Assembly: GCA_910586775.1 (NCBI GenBank)
Contig: CAJUJN010000008.1
Location: 2,375 to 66,374, forward strand
Direction of reading: 5' to 3'
DNA from: an uncultured Acetatifactor sp.
Lineage (GTDB): Bacteria; Bacillota; Clostridia; Lachnospirales; Lachnospiraceae
Length of the DNA: 64,000 bases
Position numbers and translations under genes: made by a program. The notes below the pieces were generated by a model. That model was given only the letters and a program-made list of their open reading frames with translations, was not told the DNA's origin and did not search any database. Below are positions 50,379 to 59,266 of this stretch, in pieces (the stretch's first letter is position 1; each line of letters starts with the position of its first letter).

Positions 50379-52073
50379 TCACGAATATACTTTCACTTCA
50401 CAGTCTTTTCCAAAAAAGGAAATGCCGTAACGGACAATAGAAGTATACCCTTCGTCACGTAATTCTCTTTCGTATGATTTCTCTTCTACCTGCCGCAGGG
50501 CTTCTTCCGCTTTCCTCCCCAGATCCTCATATCGCTCCGCCACCTTGAATTCCACTACATAGGCTGTCCTGCGCCGGGATACCGGCCGGATAAATAAATC
50601 CGTCCTCCCTGTACCGCCTTCCCGGTTGGACTTCACCACATAACCTTCCATTCCATATAAAATACCCGCCAGAAAACCATGGTAAAAACTTTCATAATAG
50701 TCATGATAACTGATAGTAGTCCACAGCATAATCTCGATTTCTTCTCTCATCACGGCAGTATCCCTGCCGGTCAATGCACCGAAAAGCCTGCTTAGATCCC
50801 GCTTTCCCACTTCCTCCCGAAACCATCCCATTACCTTGCTGCGGAAAATACAGCGTACCTCCTCATTGGGAATAGCCAGCGTGATATATTTCTGGCCGGC
50901 TTCCATCCTCTCACCTTCTTTGCGAAAATACCCTGTAAAAAACATGAAATTCCATAAATGATCCATGCTGCTGTATATTTCGCCGTAAGTGATATCCTCG
51001 TGAACCGGTTTTTCAACGGTTTTACCGTCTATCACCCGCTCAATCTCGTCCTTGGTATTCCTGTCAGCCCGTTCTATCAGACTGCGGACAATGCTGTTGG
51101 AACTGGTATTGGCCCAGTAGGAAGCAGGCAGCTCATCCCTGTCTGCCAGCAAATCGCTCATATAGAGAACGACGCTCCATGGATTGTATACATTGGCATC
51201 ACCGAATACATAACCGTCATACCACTCTTTGATCGTATCATATTTTTCCGGCATCCCGTAATCTTCGCACATCTGTCTCACCTCGTCTGAGGCAAAACCA
51301 AAATGATCGTCATAATTTTTATTCAAAACTGATATGATCTTCAGATTATTCATCCCTGTGAAAACAGACTCTCTCGATATGCGCAGGCACCCTGTGAGAA
51401 CCGCAAATTCCAGATTCGGATTCGTCTTTAACGCAGATTCGAACAATGAGCGGATAAACGCCGACATTTGCGGATAATACCGATGAAAATGAGCGCTTTC
51501 CAACGGCACATCATACTCGTCAATCAAAATGACTGTCTTCTGCCCATGATAATCTCTGAGGCATTTCGACAGAAATCTCAGTGAAGTATTATAATCGGAA
51601 CGGTTTGCCGTCATTTCCATCAACGCAATATACTTCTCTTTCCTGCGCCCTGCCAGGCATTCCGATTTCAGAATATAGGAATGTCTGTCAAATTCCTCTG
51701 CCAATGTCTCTTTTAAAGCGTCAAAGGACTGCTGAAAATCCTCCTGCTTCGCCGCTTTCAGGGAAAGGGCAATCACCGGATAATTTCCCATATGCCGCAG
51801 ATACTCTTCGCCGGAACGCATGATGGACAGTCCCTGGAAAAGCTGCGCATGATCTGTTTTTTCGCCTGAACTGTTCCTGTCATCCTCAAAGAAATACCGA
51901 AGCATGCTCATGTTCAGCGATTTTCCGAAACGCCTGGGCCTGGTAAATAAATTTACATCTCCCTTTTTCTCAAGCAATTCCCTGATCAACATGGTTTTGT
52001 CAACGAAATAGTAATTATTTGTAATCAATTGTTCAAAATCATCAACACCCACCGGCAATGGTTTTACTTTCAT
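50379..52073 (-). CDS. AAA-ATPase-like / PD-(D/E)XK nuclease family protein
   Basis: 564 residues. The N-terminal ATPase-like domain (PF09820 type) starts LPVGVDDFEQLITNNYYFVDKT and has the P-loop variant FTRPRRFGKSLNMSML and Walker-B-like VILIDEYDVPLE. The C-terminal nuclease-like domain has GRTDLFIRPVSRRRTAYVVEFKVA (the D...ExK pattern). These proteins are abundant in gut anaerobes and Bacteroidetes, often in many copies; function unknown, sometimes suspected to be mobile or defensive. ATG 52073 follows GGAGGAATTTTGA. It stands alone with about 190 bases of A+T-rich DNA on each side. Confidence 0.92.
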   Translation of the reverse strand: MKVKPLPVGVDDFEQLITNNYYFVDKTMLIRELLEKKGDVNLFTRPRRFGKSLNMSMLRYFFEDDRNSSGEKTDHAQLFQGLSIMRSGEEYLRHMGNYPVIALSLKAAKQEDFQQSFDALKETLAEEFDRHSYILKSECLAGRRKEKYIALMEMTANRSDYNTSLRFLSKCLRDYHGQKTVILIDEYDVPLESAHFHRYYPQMSAFIRSLFESALKTNPNLEFAVLTGCLRISRESVFTGMNNLKIISVLNKNYDDHFGFASDEVRQMCEDYGMPEKYDTIKEWYDGYVFGDANVYNPWSVVLYMSDLLADRDELPASYWANTSSNSIVRSLIERADRNTKDEIERVIDGKTVEKPVHEDITYGEIYSSMDHLWNFMFFTGYFRKEGERMEAGQKYITLAIPNEEVRCIFRSKVMGWFREEVGKRDLSRLFGALTGRDTAVMREEIEIMLWTTISYHDYYESFYHGFLAGILYGMEGYVVKSNREGGTGRTDLFIRPVSRRRTAYVVEFKVAERYEDLGRKAEEALRQVEEKSYERELRDEGYTSIVRYGISFFGKDCEVKVYS

Positions 52074-52268
52074 TCAAAATTCCTCCAGCAAAAAACATCA
52101 TAGCACGAATCATGGCTTTTCGCAACCATGCAATGACGAATGGGATTTTCTGCATAGCATTTTGTGAAATGAATACTATAGGAATCAAGTACAGCTTTCT
52201 ATAGTTGAATGCGGCGCAAAAAACGCGCCTTTTATCGGAAGCGAAGAACCTGCTTCCGATAAGACAAA

Positions 52269-52847
52269 TTACAGGCAGATTACCTGGCACGGCCTGATAT
52301 CCGTATCTTCTTCCGGCAGCTTCTCCACCATCTGGCACCGGTAGCCCACGGCTATGGTGCGCTGCTGCAGGCCGGGCCTGTCCGCAAGATATCTGTCATA
52401 AAAGCCTCTGCCATATCCCAGCCGCCCCCGATATCTGTCAAACGCCACTCCGGGCATCAGCATCAGGGTACGTTCCGCAGCAGAATCTGAATATGTATAT
52501 TCCTCTGACCCGCCTGCAGGTTCCGGAATTCCCCGGTATCCGGGTTCCAGTTCCCTGATGGACGCAATTCCGTAAAACCGCATTTCAGCTCCGCCCTGTC
52601 CGCAATGTACTTTCGGCACATATACTTTTCTGCCTGATTTCAGCGCTTCTTCTATAATATCCAATGTGGAAATCTCACTGCCGTAGCTTACGAAACACAG
52701 GAAATAATCTGATCCGTAGAACCATTGATGGCCCGCTATCCGTTCTGTCAACAGCAGCGAGGCTCTTCTGCGCTCATCACTGCCCATACCGTCTCTTAGT
52801 GCCAGTATCTTTTTTCTGATTTCTCTCTTTTCTTCTCTGATTTCCAT
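52269..52847 (-). CDS. 5-formyltetrahydrofolate cyclo-ligase
   Basis: 192 residues of the MTHFS/YgfA family, converting 5-formyl-THF to 5,10-methenyl-THF with ATP. Visible motifs are REEKREIRKKILALRDG, LCFVSYGSEISTLDII, GRKVYVPKV, LMLMPGVAFDRYRGRLGYGRGFYDRYL and IAVGYRCQMVEKLPEEDTD. ATG 52847 follows GAAAGGATGAGAG, with a clear promoter about 80 bases before. Monocistronic. Confidence 0.95.
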   Translation of the reverse strand: MEIREEKREIRKKILALRDGMGSDERRRASLLLTERIAGHQWFYGSDYFLCFVSYGSEISTLDIIEEALKSGRKVYVPKVHCGQGGAEMRFYGIASIRELEPGYRGIPEPAGGSEEYTYSDSAAERTLMLMPGVAFDRYRGRLGYGRGFYDRYLADRPGLQQRTIAVGYRCQMVEKLPEEDTDIRPCQVICL

Positions 52848-52927
52848 CTCTCATCCTTTCACATATCTTTTTCCCGGCTGTAGCCTTTTGTAATTATCTG
52901 CTTTATCTTCCTACCGCCTTTGATTCC

Positions 52928-52956
52928 ATTATACGAAACGCAAAACTGTCATGCAA
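52928..52956 (-). promoter_or_regulatory. Promoter of the cyclo-ligase gene
   Basis: Minus strand TTGCAT (52951-52956), 17-base spacer, TATAAT (52928-52933). Confidence 0.7.
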
Positions 52957-53226
52957 TAGAAACTGCTTGTCAGGAATGGGCATATTCTCTGTTATCATTT
53001 TATCCCAAACCTATTGATTGTGCCATACTTTATGATTTTATTTTGCCAGGGCTTAGGGCAATCGCAGCTTCTGTAACTTTGCAAATGCCCTATTAGATCC
53101 TTCTGATTTCAAGGCTCTCTCTCTACATCCCTCTGAATCAAAATGACCTCATAGAAAAGATACTTCCTCTCTACAAGGTCATTCAAGCTTACTGTATTCT
53201 CTTTCCGGGGCTATTCCAGATTGCCC
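52957..53226. other. Intergenic DNA with a weak terminator-like hairpin
   Basis: After the sensor-kinase stop, AATGACCT (53142-53149) and AGGTCATT (53176-53183) form an 8-bp stem with a 26-base loop, followed on the minus strand by TTGATT. It could end the kinase transcript. No gene seen in the rest. Confidence 0.35.
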
Positions 53227-55794
53227 TCACAGCGCAAACGGCGGTAACTGCGTATACGGATCCGGCGCCACGATATGCCATGTGGTCGTCACCTTGAACA
53301 GATCCCCGTCCACGTCCAGCTCCAGCTGGCCCGCCTGCAGCTCCGTAAAGCTTTTGGCAATGGCAAGCCCCAGCCCGCTGCCCTCTGTATTTCTCGAAGC
53401 ATCTCCCCGGACAAAGCGCTCCGTCAGTTCGGAAGAGTCCACCGTAATCTCCTGGGCGGAAATATTTTTCAAAGTGATTACAACCGTATCGTCAATCCGA
53501 AAACCGTTCACATAAACCCTGGTTCCGGGCAAAGCGTATTTCGCAATATTCCCGAACAGATTTTCGTAAATACGATAAGTCTTCTGGCTGTCAAGAGGAA
53601 GGATGACCTTCTCCTCCGTCAGGTTCATCCGCACGTCCAGCCCGGCTTCCCCCAGCTTATCGGACATCTCGAAGGCCACCTGCTTTACCAGGTTCATGAT
53701 ATCCACGTCCATGATATTCAGGGTAATATTCTGGGAGTTTGCCTTGCTGAATTCAAACAAATCTTCTATCAGGCTCTTCAGACGCAGGGATTTGCGCTCC
53801 AGCGTGGCAAGATATTCTCTGCGCTGCGCCTCCGTTATCCCCTCCTCCTTCAGCAGGTTGATATAAGTAATGATGGCTGTAAGGGGCGTCTTCAGATCAT
53901 GGGACATATTCGTCACCAGTTCCACCTTCATCCGCTGGCTTTTCACTTCCATGTCCACGGCCTTCTGCAGCCCGTCCTGGATCTTGAAGACCTGTTCCCT
54001 GAAAGGCTCGAAGACCCCCAGATCCTCATTGATGGTCACATTCAGATGTCCCTCCGCGATCTCGTCCACCGCTTTCAGCAGTATCCGGTAGCGCTTCTGC
54101 AGCTCACTGATATATTTCCGCAAAATGACATACAGTACCAGAGAGTACACCAATGTAATGGCAAAGCCGCCTACCCAGAAGCAGCTGATCCCGAACAGGA
54201 TCACCGCATTCACCACCAGCAGTTTGATAATTGTCCTGTTTGCGTTTTCCGTTAAGTCCATATGAGCCACCGATTCATATGCCTTCACCGCTTTGCCCTT
54301 TACAAAGGGGAAAAAGCGGTAAATCAGGCTTCTCTGTTTGACATATTCCTTCAGCCCCAGCTCTCTGAGCGCCCTGGCGCAGATTCCCATATACCAGCCG
54401 CAGAAGAAATAAATCGTCAGCACCGACAGATTGAAGATCACCACCAGAAAAGCTGCGAAATCGACATCTCCTATATAATCGGTAAATACCCCCCCTGCCT
54501 CGCCGCTGGCCACCCAGGCGATCATGGATATGATATATTCCATAACGGCACACAGAACCGTGCCGAAGCAGAACAGGATCTCAAAGGAAACAGAGCATAT
54601 CTTCTCATCCTTCCAGGGTTTCGTCCCGCCGGGCAGCGGCAGGAAACACCCCAGAAATGCCACCGCCAGGATGCTGAAGATCACTATGCTGCCCAGTCCC
54701 GAATGCCAGTAAGCATCCGCCCCGTAAGCCTGATAAATATAGGACCTGTAGCTGTAGGAACCACCTGACGTTATCTGCCCCACATAGAAATTGTTCTTCT
54801 TTGACTCCCATGCCTCCTTTGATACGGCGAATGTCACCGTGCAGTCCACGGGCCGCCTGATCTTTCCGTATTCAGGTAATAACTCCAGCTGATCGCTCAG
54901 CATCGCCAGATGCAGATTATCCCGTGTCACCTCATTGGCAGACTTCCGGATCCGGCTTACATCACTGCCGCAGATCATGTCGCCCAGAGTCACATTCCCC
55001 GCGCTGTCAAAACGGAAGCTGAGCAAAAAGTATTGCTGTTCCGGTTCCCGCAACCTGTCCTCCTCAGACATGTTTGTAACATACTGGCCGGTAGAATGGT
55101 CTTCAATAATATAGTCATAGCTGACATTCAGATCCCGAAAAGTATTCTCCAGCGACAGGAAAAAACTCTGCAGCGTAGCAAGCTCATACTCAAAATTGTC
55201 GCACTCGTTTTCCGTGAGATCATAGCGGCTGCCGTCCTCCCCCAGCTCCTGCCATCCTTCCGCCAAAAGTCCCCCGGCCTCATACGCTTCTGTCATCTCT
55301 CCCGGCAGCAAGCCTCCGGCGGCGGCTTCCTTCAGCCAGTCCGGATCCAGTTCCCCCTGGCTCAAATACTCCTCCACCGTCGGAATTTCTATCATCCAGT
55401 TTAGAAGTTGTCGGTATTCCGTTCGTTTCTGATCGTCCAGGAGCCACTGATACCCTTCTTTCATCTCCAGATAGATATCCCTGTAATCTGCGCTTTCTTC
55501 CCCTTTTACATTGTAGAGGTCACGGTAGAGCAGATAGCAGCTCTGATACAGCCAGGCAATATTGTCCGTGTCCTCTATGGGACTGTCCTGATATTTCTCT
55601 GCCCTGGCACTGAATATGCCGTAAAAGCCGGAGAAGATCATGGCACAGACAATGCTCACCGCCACTCCCCTGAATATCCAGGGCCTCTCCTTACGCAGCC
55701 TGCGGAAACGCCCCTTTTTCCTGTGCTTTTCTTCCCTGAAAGGAGGCATCTCCTGCCATACCACTTCTTCTTTCTTCTTTTTAAACAGTCCCAT
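53227..55794 (-). CDS. Large membrane sensor histidine kinase
   Basis: 855 residues. A basic cytoplasmic start leads to TM1 (IFRGVAVSIVCAMIFSGFYG), then an outer domain of about 320 residues, followed by a cluster of about six helices (IVIFSILAVAFLGCFLPL, EILFCFGTVLCAVMEYIISMI, FAAFLVVIFNLSVLTIYFFC and others). The kinase core has a HAMP-like linker, HisKA with ELVTNMSHDLKTPLTAIITY and HATPase (IYENLFGNIAKYAL, GSGLGLAIAKSF). The polytopic section between outer domain and kinase is unusual and suggests ligand sensing or transporter partnering. ATG 55794 follows AAGGAGGGGAAT. Partner regulator gene lies 216 bases upstream. Confidence 0.93.
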   Translation of the reverse strand: MGLFKKKKEEVVWQEMPPFREEKHRKKGRFRRLRKERPWIFRGVAVSIVCAMIFSGFYGIFSARAEKYQDSPIEDTDNIAWLYQSCYLLYRDLYNVKGEESADYRDIYLEMKEGYQWLLDDQKRTEYRQLLNWMIEIPTVEEYLSQGELDPDWLKEAAAGGLLPGEMTEAYEAGGLLAEGWQELGEDGSRYDLTENECDNFEYELATLQSFFLSLENTFRDLNVSYDYIIEDHSTGQYVTNMSEEDRLREPEQQYFLLSFRFDSAGNVTLGDMICGSDVSRIRKSANEVTRDNLHLAMLSDQLELLPEYGKIRRPVDCTVTFAVSKEAWESKKNNFYVGQITSGGSYSYRSYIYQAYGADAYWHSGLGSIVIFSILAVAFLGCFLPLPGGTKPWKDEKICSVSFEILFCFGTVLCAVMEYIISMIAWVASGEAGGVFTDYIGDVDFAAFLVVIFNLSVLTIYFFCGWYMGICARALRELGLKEYVKQRSLIYRFFPFVKGKAVKAYESVAHMDLTENANRTIIKLLVVNAVILFGISCFWVGGFAITLVYSLVLYVILRKYISELQKRYRILLKAVDEIAEGHLNVTINEDLGVFEPFREQVFKIQDGLQKAVDMEVKSQRMKVELVTNMSHDLKTPLTAIITYINLLKEEGITEAQRREYLATLERKSLRLKSLIEDLFEFSKANSQNITLNIMDVDIMNLVKQVAFEMSDKLGEAGLDVRMNLTEEKVILPLDSQKTYRIYENLFGNIAKYALPGTRVYVNGFRIDDTVVITLKNISAQEITVDSSELTERFVRGDASRNTEGSGLGLAIAKSFTELQAGQLELDVDGDLFKVTTTWHIVAPDPYTQLPPFAL

Positions 55795-56010
55795 ATTCCC
55801 CTCCTTATCGCCCCCTCCCGGCACTTCATGTACACCGACAGCGCCAACGGGCACGATACCTCAGACCTCTGGTTCCGACGAAAATTACCGCGCAGCAGCA
55901 GTGCGCCAAACCCGCTTCCCAAAGGCGACACGCCCTGCGGATTTGTGTGCATCTTCACAGTAAACCCTCCAGCCTTTCATGCAGGGTGGAGCAGCCCGTT
56001 GCATGGGGGT

Positions 56011-56721
56011 TTACTGTCTGTCTATCTTATACCCCACACCCCATACGACTTTCAGATACTTGGGATTCCTGGGGTCTATCTCAATTTTCTCCCGTATATT
56101 CCGCACATGCACCATGATAGTATCCGTATTCACTGCCTTCTCATTCCATATCCGCTCATAGATTTCGTCCGCGGAAAAGACCCTGCCCGGATTCTTGATA
56201 AGGAGCTGTACGATCTTAAACTCCATTGGAGTCAGCTTTACCGGCTCGCCGTCCACACTGACCTCCACCGTATCTTCATTCAGTTCCAGTCCCCCGATGG
56301 TATAGATATGATCCTTATTGCCGTCCTCTTTCAATGCCGAGAGATATTTGGAATATCTGCGCAGGTGGGAATTTACCCTGGCAAGCAGTTCCAGCGGCGT
56401 GAATGGCTTGGTCACATAATCGTCCGCCCCCATGTTCAGGCCCATGATCTTATCCACTTCCTCCGACTTGGCCGACAGCATGATGACCGGAAATTCGTGT
56501 TCTTTTGACCGAAGTTTCATAAGCATGGTGACGCCGTCCATCACGGGCATCATGATATCCACAATGGCCAGGTGGATTTCCTCCTGCTCGATCACCTTCA
56601 GCCCCTCTGCCCCGTTGGCAGCCTGAAATACCTTATAGCCCTGATTTTTCAGATAAATTTCAACTCCCTCACGGATTTCCTTGTCGTCTTCTACTACAAG
56701 AATGTGGTACTGCTGTTCCAT
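56011..56721 (-). CDS. OmpR/PhoB-family response regulator
   Basis: 236 residues. Receiver: HILVVEDDKEIREGVEIYL, LAIVDIMMPVMDGVTM, VIMLSAKSEEVD and YVTKPFTP. Winged helix: LTPMEFKIVQLLIKNPGRVF, YERIWNEKAVNTDTIMVHVR, KVVWGVGYKID. ATG 56721 has GGGAGGA 8 bases upstream. It heads a two-gene operon with the large kinase. Confidence 0.95.
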   Translation of the reverse strand: MEQQYHILVVEDDKEIREGVEIYLKNQGYKVFQAANGAEGLKVIEQEEIHLAIVDIMMPVMDGVTMLMKLRSKEHEFPVIMLSAKSEEVDKIMGLNMGADDYVTKPFTPLELLARVNSHLRRYSKYLSALKEDGNKDHIYTIGGLELNEDTVEVSVDGEPVKLTPMEFKIVQLLIKNPGRVFSADEIYERIWNEKAVNTDTIMVHVRNIREKIEIDPRNPKYLKVVWGVGYKIDRQ

Positions 56722-56904
56722 ATGATGTCCTCCCTTTTTCGTCATACGGTATCCGGCGCTCCCATTCCTGCTCTCACAGCCTCTGTCAGATTTCAACATT
56801 ATCATCTCTCATGCCTTTCACAGCTTATACTCACGGCCGAAAGCATCTGCTCATCCTGGCATTATGATTCCGAATAAAGAACTCTATCCATCATTCTTAC
56901 AAAA

Positions 56905-58377
56905 TCAGCCCGCAGGCAGCAACCGGATATTCCGTTTTTTCTGCGTTACATTTTCCGCAATAACACTATTATAATAATGAACCGCTTTTAACGCAACTGC
57001 TTCTTCACGATACAGGGTGCCTTTTTGAAACGCATTCTCTGCCATCTCCGCATACGGCAGCTTTCGATATATTCCATGCTTCAAAACGCCGTCTGCCGAT
57101 TTCCTTCCTTCGATTTTCCACACGGCATTCATGTCCATATGGCTTTGTGTCTCCTCACACACGGTATTTCCTACCGCCATATGTGTCTCCTCACACATGG
57201 TATTGCCTTCCGCTATACCTGCCTCCTTACACGCCGTATCTCCTTCCGCTATACCTGCCTCCTTACACGCCGTATCTCCTTCCGCCGCACGGCTTTTCCT
57301 ATCTTCACACGCAATATCTTTATTCACTGTGCAATTATCCGTCTCCGCTAAGTATTCCGCCACGGCCTGTGCATATTCCTGCGTATCCTCTTCTGTCAGA
57401 ATGCCGTTTATGCCGTCATCCACCAGGTCTTCCACCCCGGATGCTCTCACCGCAATCACCGGCGCAGCCCCTGCAAAGGCTTCCAATACCACGATTCCCT
57501 GTGTCTCCGTCTTGGATGCAAACAGGAAAGCATCCGCCGCCTTAAAGTAAGGCGCTATTTCTTCATTGCGGACAGTGCCCGCAAAAATAACGGTATCTTC
57601 CAGCCCCAGCTCCCGGCTGTGCTTTTCCAGCCCTTCCCTGTCCGGCCCGTCGCCTACCATCAGCATCCGAAACGGTTTTCCGTACAGTTCCTTCACCCGG
57701 GCCAGGCTGTCAAGCAGAAATCTCACGTTTTTCTCGTTTGCCATTCTGGATACGGTCAGCAGGAAAGGCATGTTTTCAGCACCATACTGTCTGCGAATCC
57801 GCCTGCCCTCTTCCGGCTCGATATCAAAATTTTCCTTCTCGATTCCGGTGGGCAGAATCCCTGTCTTCTCCGGCCGTATCCTGCAGGTATCCGTCAGGTA
57901 CTTCTGCATCCCTTCCGTAGGAGCGAACACAAAATTGCAGTGCCGCATAAAGGAGCGCAGGTACAATGGCATAAACCGGTTCATCCTGACGATTCCCTTT
58001 GTATAACTCCTGACATACTGCTCGTATCTGGTATGATAGGTAAATACCAGCGGAATATGGTATTTCCGGGACAAGTGCACTGCCATCCTGCCGATAAGCA
58101 TGGGATGATGCACATGAATGATATCATAGGAATGTTCTTTGAATTCCCTTTCAATCCGGGCGTCGAAGGGATTGGGCAGCACGATTCCCCCGATAAAGTG
58201 ATTCAGGCAGGTGGAATAACGGAATACATTCTCCATATCCTGCTGCTCTTTATAAGTAGGTGCAAAGACAGTCACCTCATGTCCCAGCTCCTCCAGCCCC
58301 CTTGCCAGCCTCTCAATGGATATAGGCACCCCCGCCACAATCGGCTTATAATTGTTTGTCATTAATGCTATCTTCAT
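56905..58377 (-). CDS. GT4-family glycosyltransferase with 36-bp repeat insertion
   Basis: 490 residues. N-terminal domain: MTNNYKPIVAGVPISIERLA, YDIIHVHHPMLIGRMAVHLS, PLVFTYHTRYEQYVRSY. Nucleotide-sugar domain: LLTVSRMANEKNVRFLLDSL, MLMVGDGPDREGLEKHSREL, and the acidic EX7E motif in ASKTETQGIVVLEAFAGAAP. It resembles the 1,2-diacylglycerol glucosyltransferases that make membrane glycolipids; the exact acceptor is inferred. An insertion of about 90 residues (about 350-440) of CKEAGIAEGDTA-type repeats interrupts the last helix region before YAEMAENAF. ATG 58377 follows GAGGAAGAG. The DedA gene is 81 bases upstream and probably cotranscribed. Confidence 0.9.
   Translation of the reverse strand: MKIALMTNNYKPIVAGVPISIERLARGLEELGHEVTVFAPTYKEQQDMENVFRYSTCLNHFIGGIVLPNPFDARIEREFKEHSYDIIHVHHPMLIGRMAVHLSRKYHIPLVFTYHTRYEQYVRSYTKGIVRMNRFMPLYLRSFMRHCNFVFAPTEGMQKYLTDTCRIRPEKTGILPTGIEKENFDIEPEEGRRIRRQYGAENMPFLLTVSRMANEKNVRFLLDSLARVKELYGKPFRMLMVGDGPDREGLEKHSRELGLEDTVIFAGTVRNEEIAPYFKAADAFLFASKTETQGIVVLEAFAGAAPVIAVRASGVEDLVDDGINGILTEEDTQEYAQAVAEYLAETDNCTVNKDIACEDRKSRAAEGDTACKEAGIAEGDTACKEAGIAEGNTMCEETHMAVGNTVCEETQSHMDMNAVWKIEGRKSADGVLKHGIYRKLPYAEMAENAFQKGTLYREEAVALKAVHYYNSVIAENVTQKKRNIRLLPAG
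57146..57289. repeat. Four 36-bp tandem repeats inside the glycosyltransferase gene
   Basis: Units 57146-57181, 57182-57217, 57218-57253, 57254-57289; the third and fourth are nearly identical. They encode 12-residue units containing CKEAGIAEGDTA or CEET-type variants. Contiguous, without spacers, so not a CRISPR array. Confidence 0.9.
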
Positions 58378-58458
58378 CTCTTCCTCACACCTTTCGGACT
58401 TGCTTACGATTACCTGTATCTATACTTTCCTCAAAAAACTGAACCTGTATAGGCGCTT

Positions 58459-58974
58459 TCACTCCAACCCCAGTATCCGGAATACCTGGTCTCCCAGCAC
58501 ATACCCCGCTCCGATGAATGCAAAGTTCCATATCAGAATACCACAGGCAGAGCTGATCACATATTTCGTCAGATCCATCTTCACCACCCCTGCCGGAATG
58601 GAGACGATAGTCCTTATCATGGGAAGAAGCTTCCCCACGAACACACCCATACAGCCTTTCTGCCGTATCCACTCCAGATTTCTCTCCAGCACTTCCTTCT
58701 GTTTGGGAAATTTTCTGATATAGGCTTTCAGGAACACCTCGCCGCCCTTGCGCCCCAACGCATACAGCGCCAGGCTTCCAAGCAGCCCCGCCGCTACAGA
58801 GATGACCATCACCCAGAAAAAACTGATATTTCCTTTCGCGGCCATGATACCGGAAAGCGGCATAATAATTCCGGCAGGAAATCCCGGCAGGTTCAGATAT
58901 TCCAACAAAACAATCACAAATATGGCAATCGCCCCATATCTGGTAAAATAGCTGGTAATTGTCGATAAGTCCAT
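58459..58974 (-). CDS. DedA family (SNARE-associated/VTT) membrane protein
   Basis: 171 residues, four to five membrane segments: IFVIVLLEYLNLPGFPAGII, ISVAAGLLGSLALYALGRKGG, FVGKLLPMIRTIVSIPAGVVK (the conserved F/G...R..P.AG motif) and YVISSACGILIWNFAFIGAGYVLG. DedA proteins are linked to lipid carrier recycling and membrane homeostasis, which fits the neighbouring glycosyltransferase. ATG 58974 follows AGGAGGGAAATATT; an in-frame start 11 codons earlier is unsupported. Confidence 0.93.
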   Translation of the reverse strand: MDLSTITSYFTRYGAIAIFVIVLLEYLNLPGFPAGIIMPLSGIMAAKGNISFFWVMVISVAAGLLGSLALYALGRKGGEVFLKAYIRKFPKQKEVLERNLEWIRQKGCMGVFVGKLLPMIRTIVSIPAGVVKMDLTKYVISSACGILIWNFAFIGAGYVLGDQVFRILGLE

Positions 58975-59139
58975 AATATTTCCCTCCTGTCCTAAGGAAG
59001 TGCCCAAAAGTTATTTCTGCACAATTCCTGAGCGAATTTTTGTCTTTTGTTTTTTTGTTTCATTGAGGACAGTATATGAGAAAAAAATAAAGTTAGGTTA
59101 CAGGGATTTTGGAAGAAATTCTAAAGATAATTGAAAAAG

Positions 59140-59168
59140 AATAAAAAGGGCAGCAATCACCGCCCTTT
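59140..59168 (-). terminator. Intrinsic terminator of the second ABC exporter operon
   Basis: AAAGGGC/GCCCTTT stem (59145-59151 and 59162-59168) with a 10-base loop, followed on the minus strand by TTTTTATTC. It lies 99 bases past the stop of the exporter gene. The remaining DNA to 58975 is A+T-rich with no gene. Confidence 0.8.
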
Positions 59169-59266
59169 CGGATAGTTCCGCAGATTCCGCTTTCGTTCCT
59201 TACATCTGCACACAATCAAAGTAATTCATGGTTTTTGTATCTCACTTCCCTACTCTTTTCAGAACA

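Noticed and set aside
57146..57289. 36-bp repeats as a CRISPR array
   Set aside because: Units are contiguous without spacers and keep the glycosyltransferase frame. The same applies to the arrays at 49797, 46868 and 61135.
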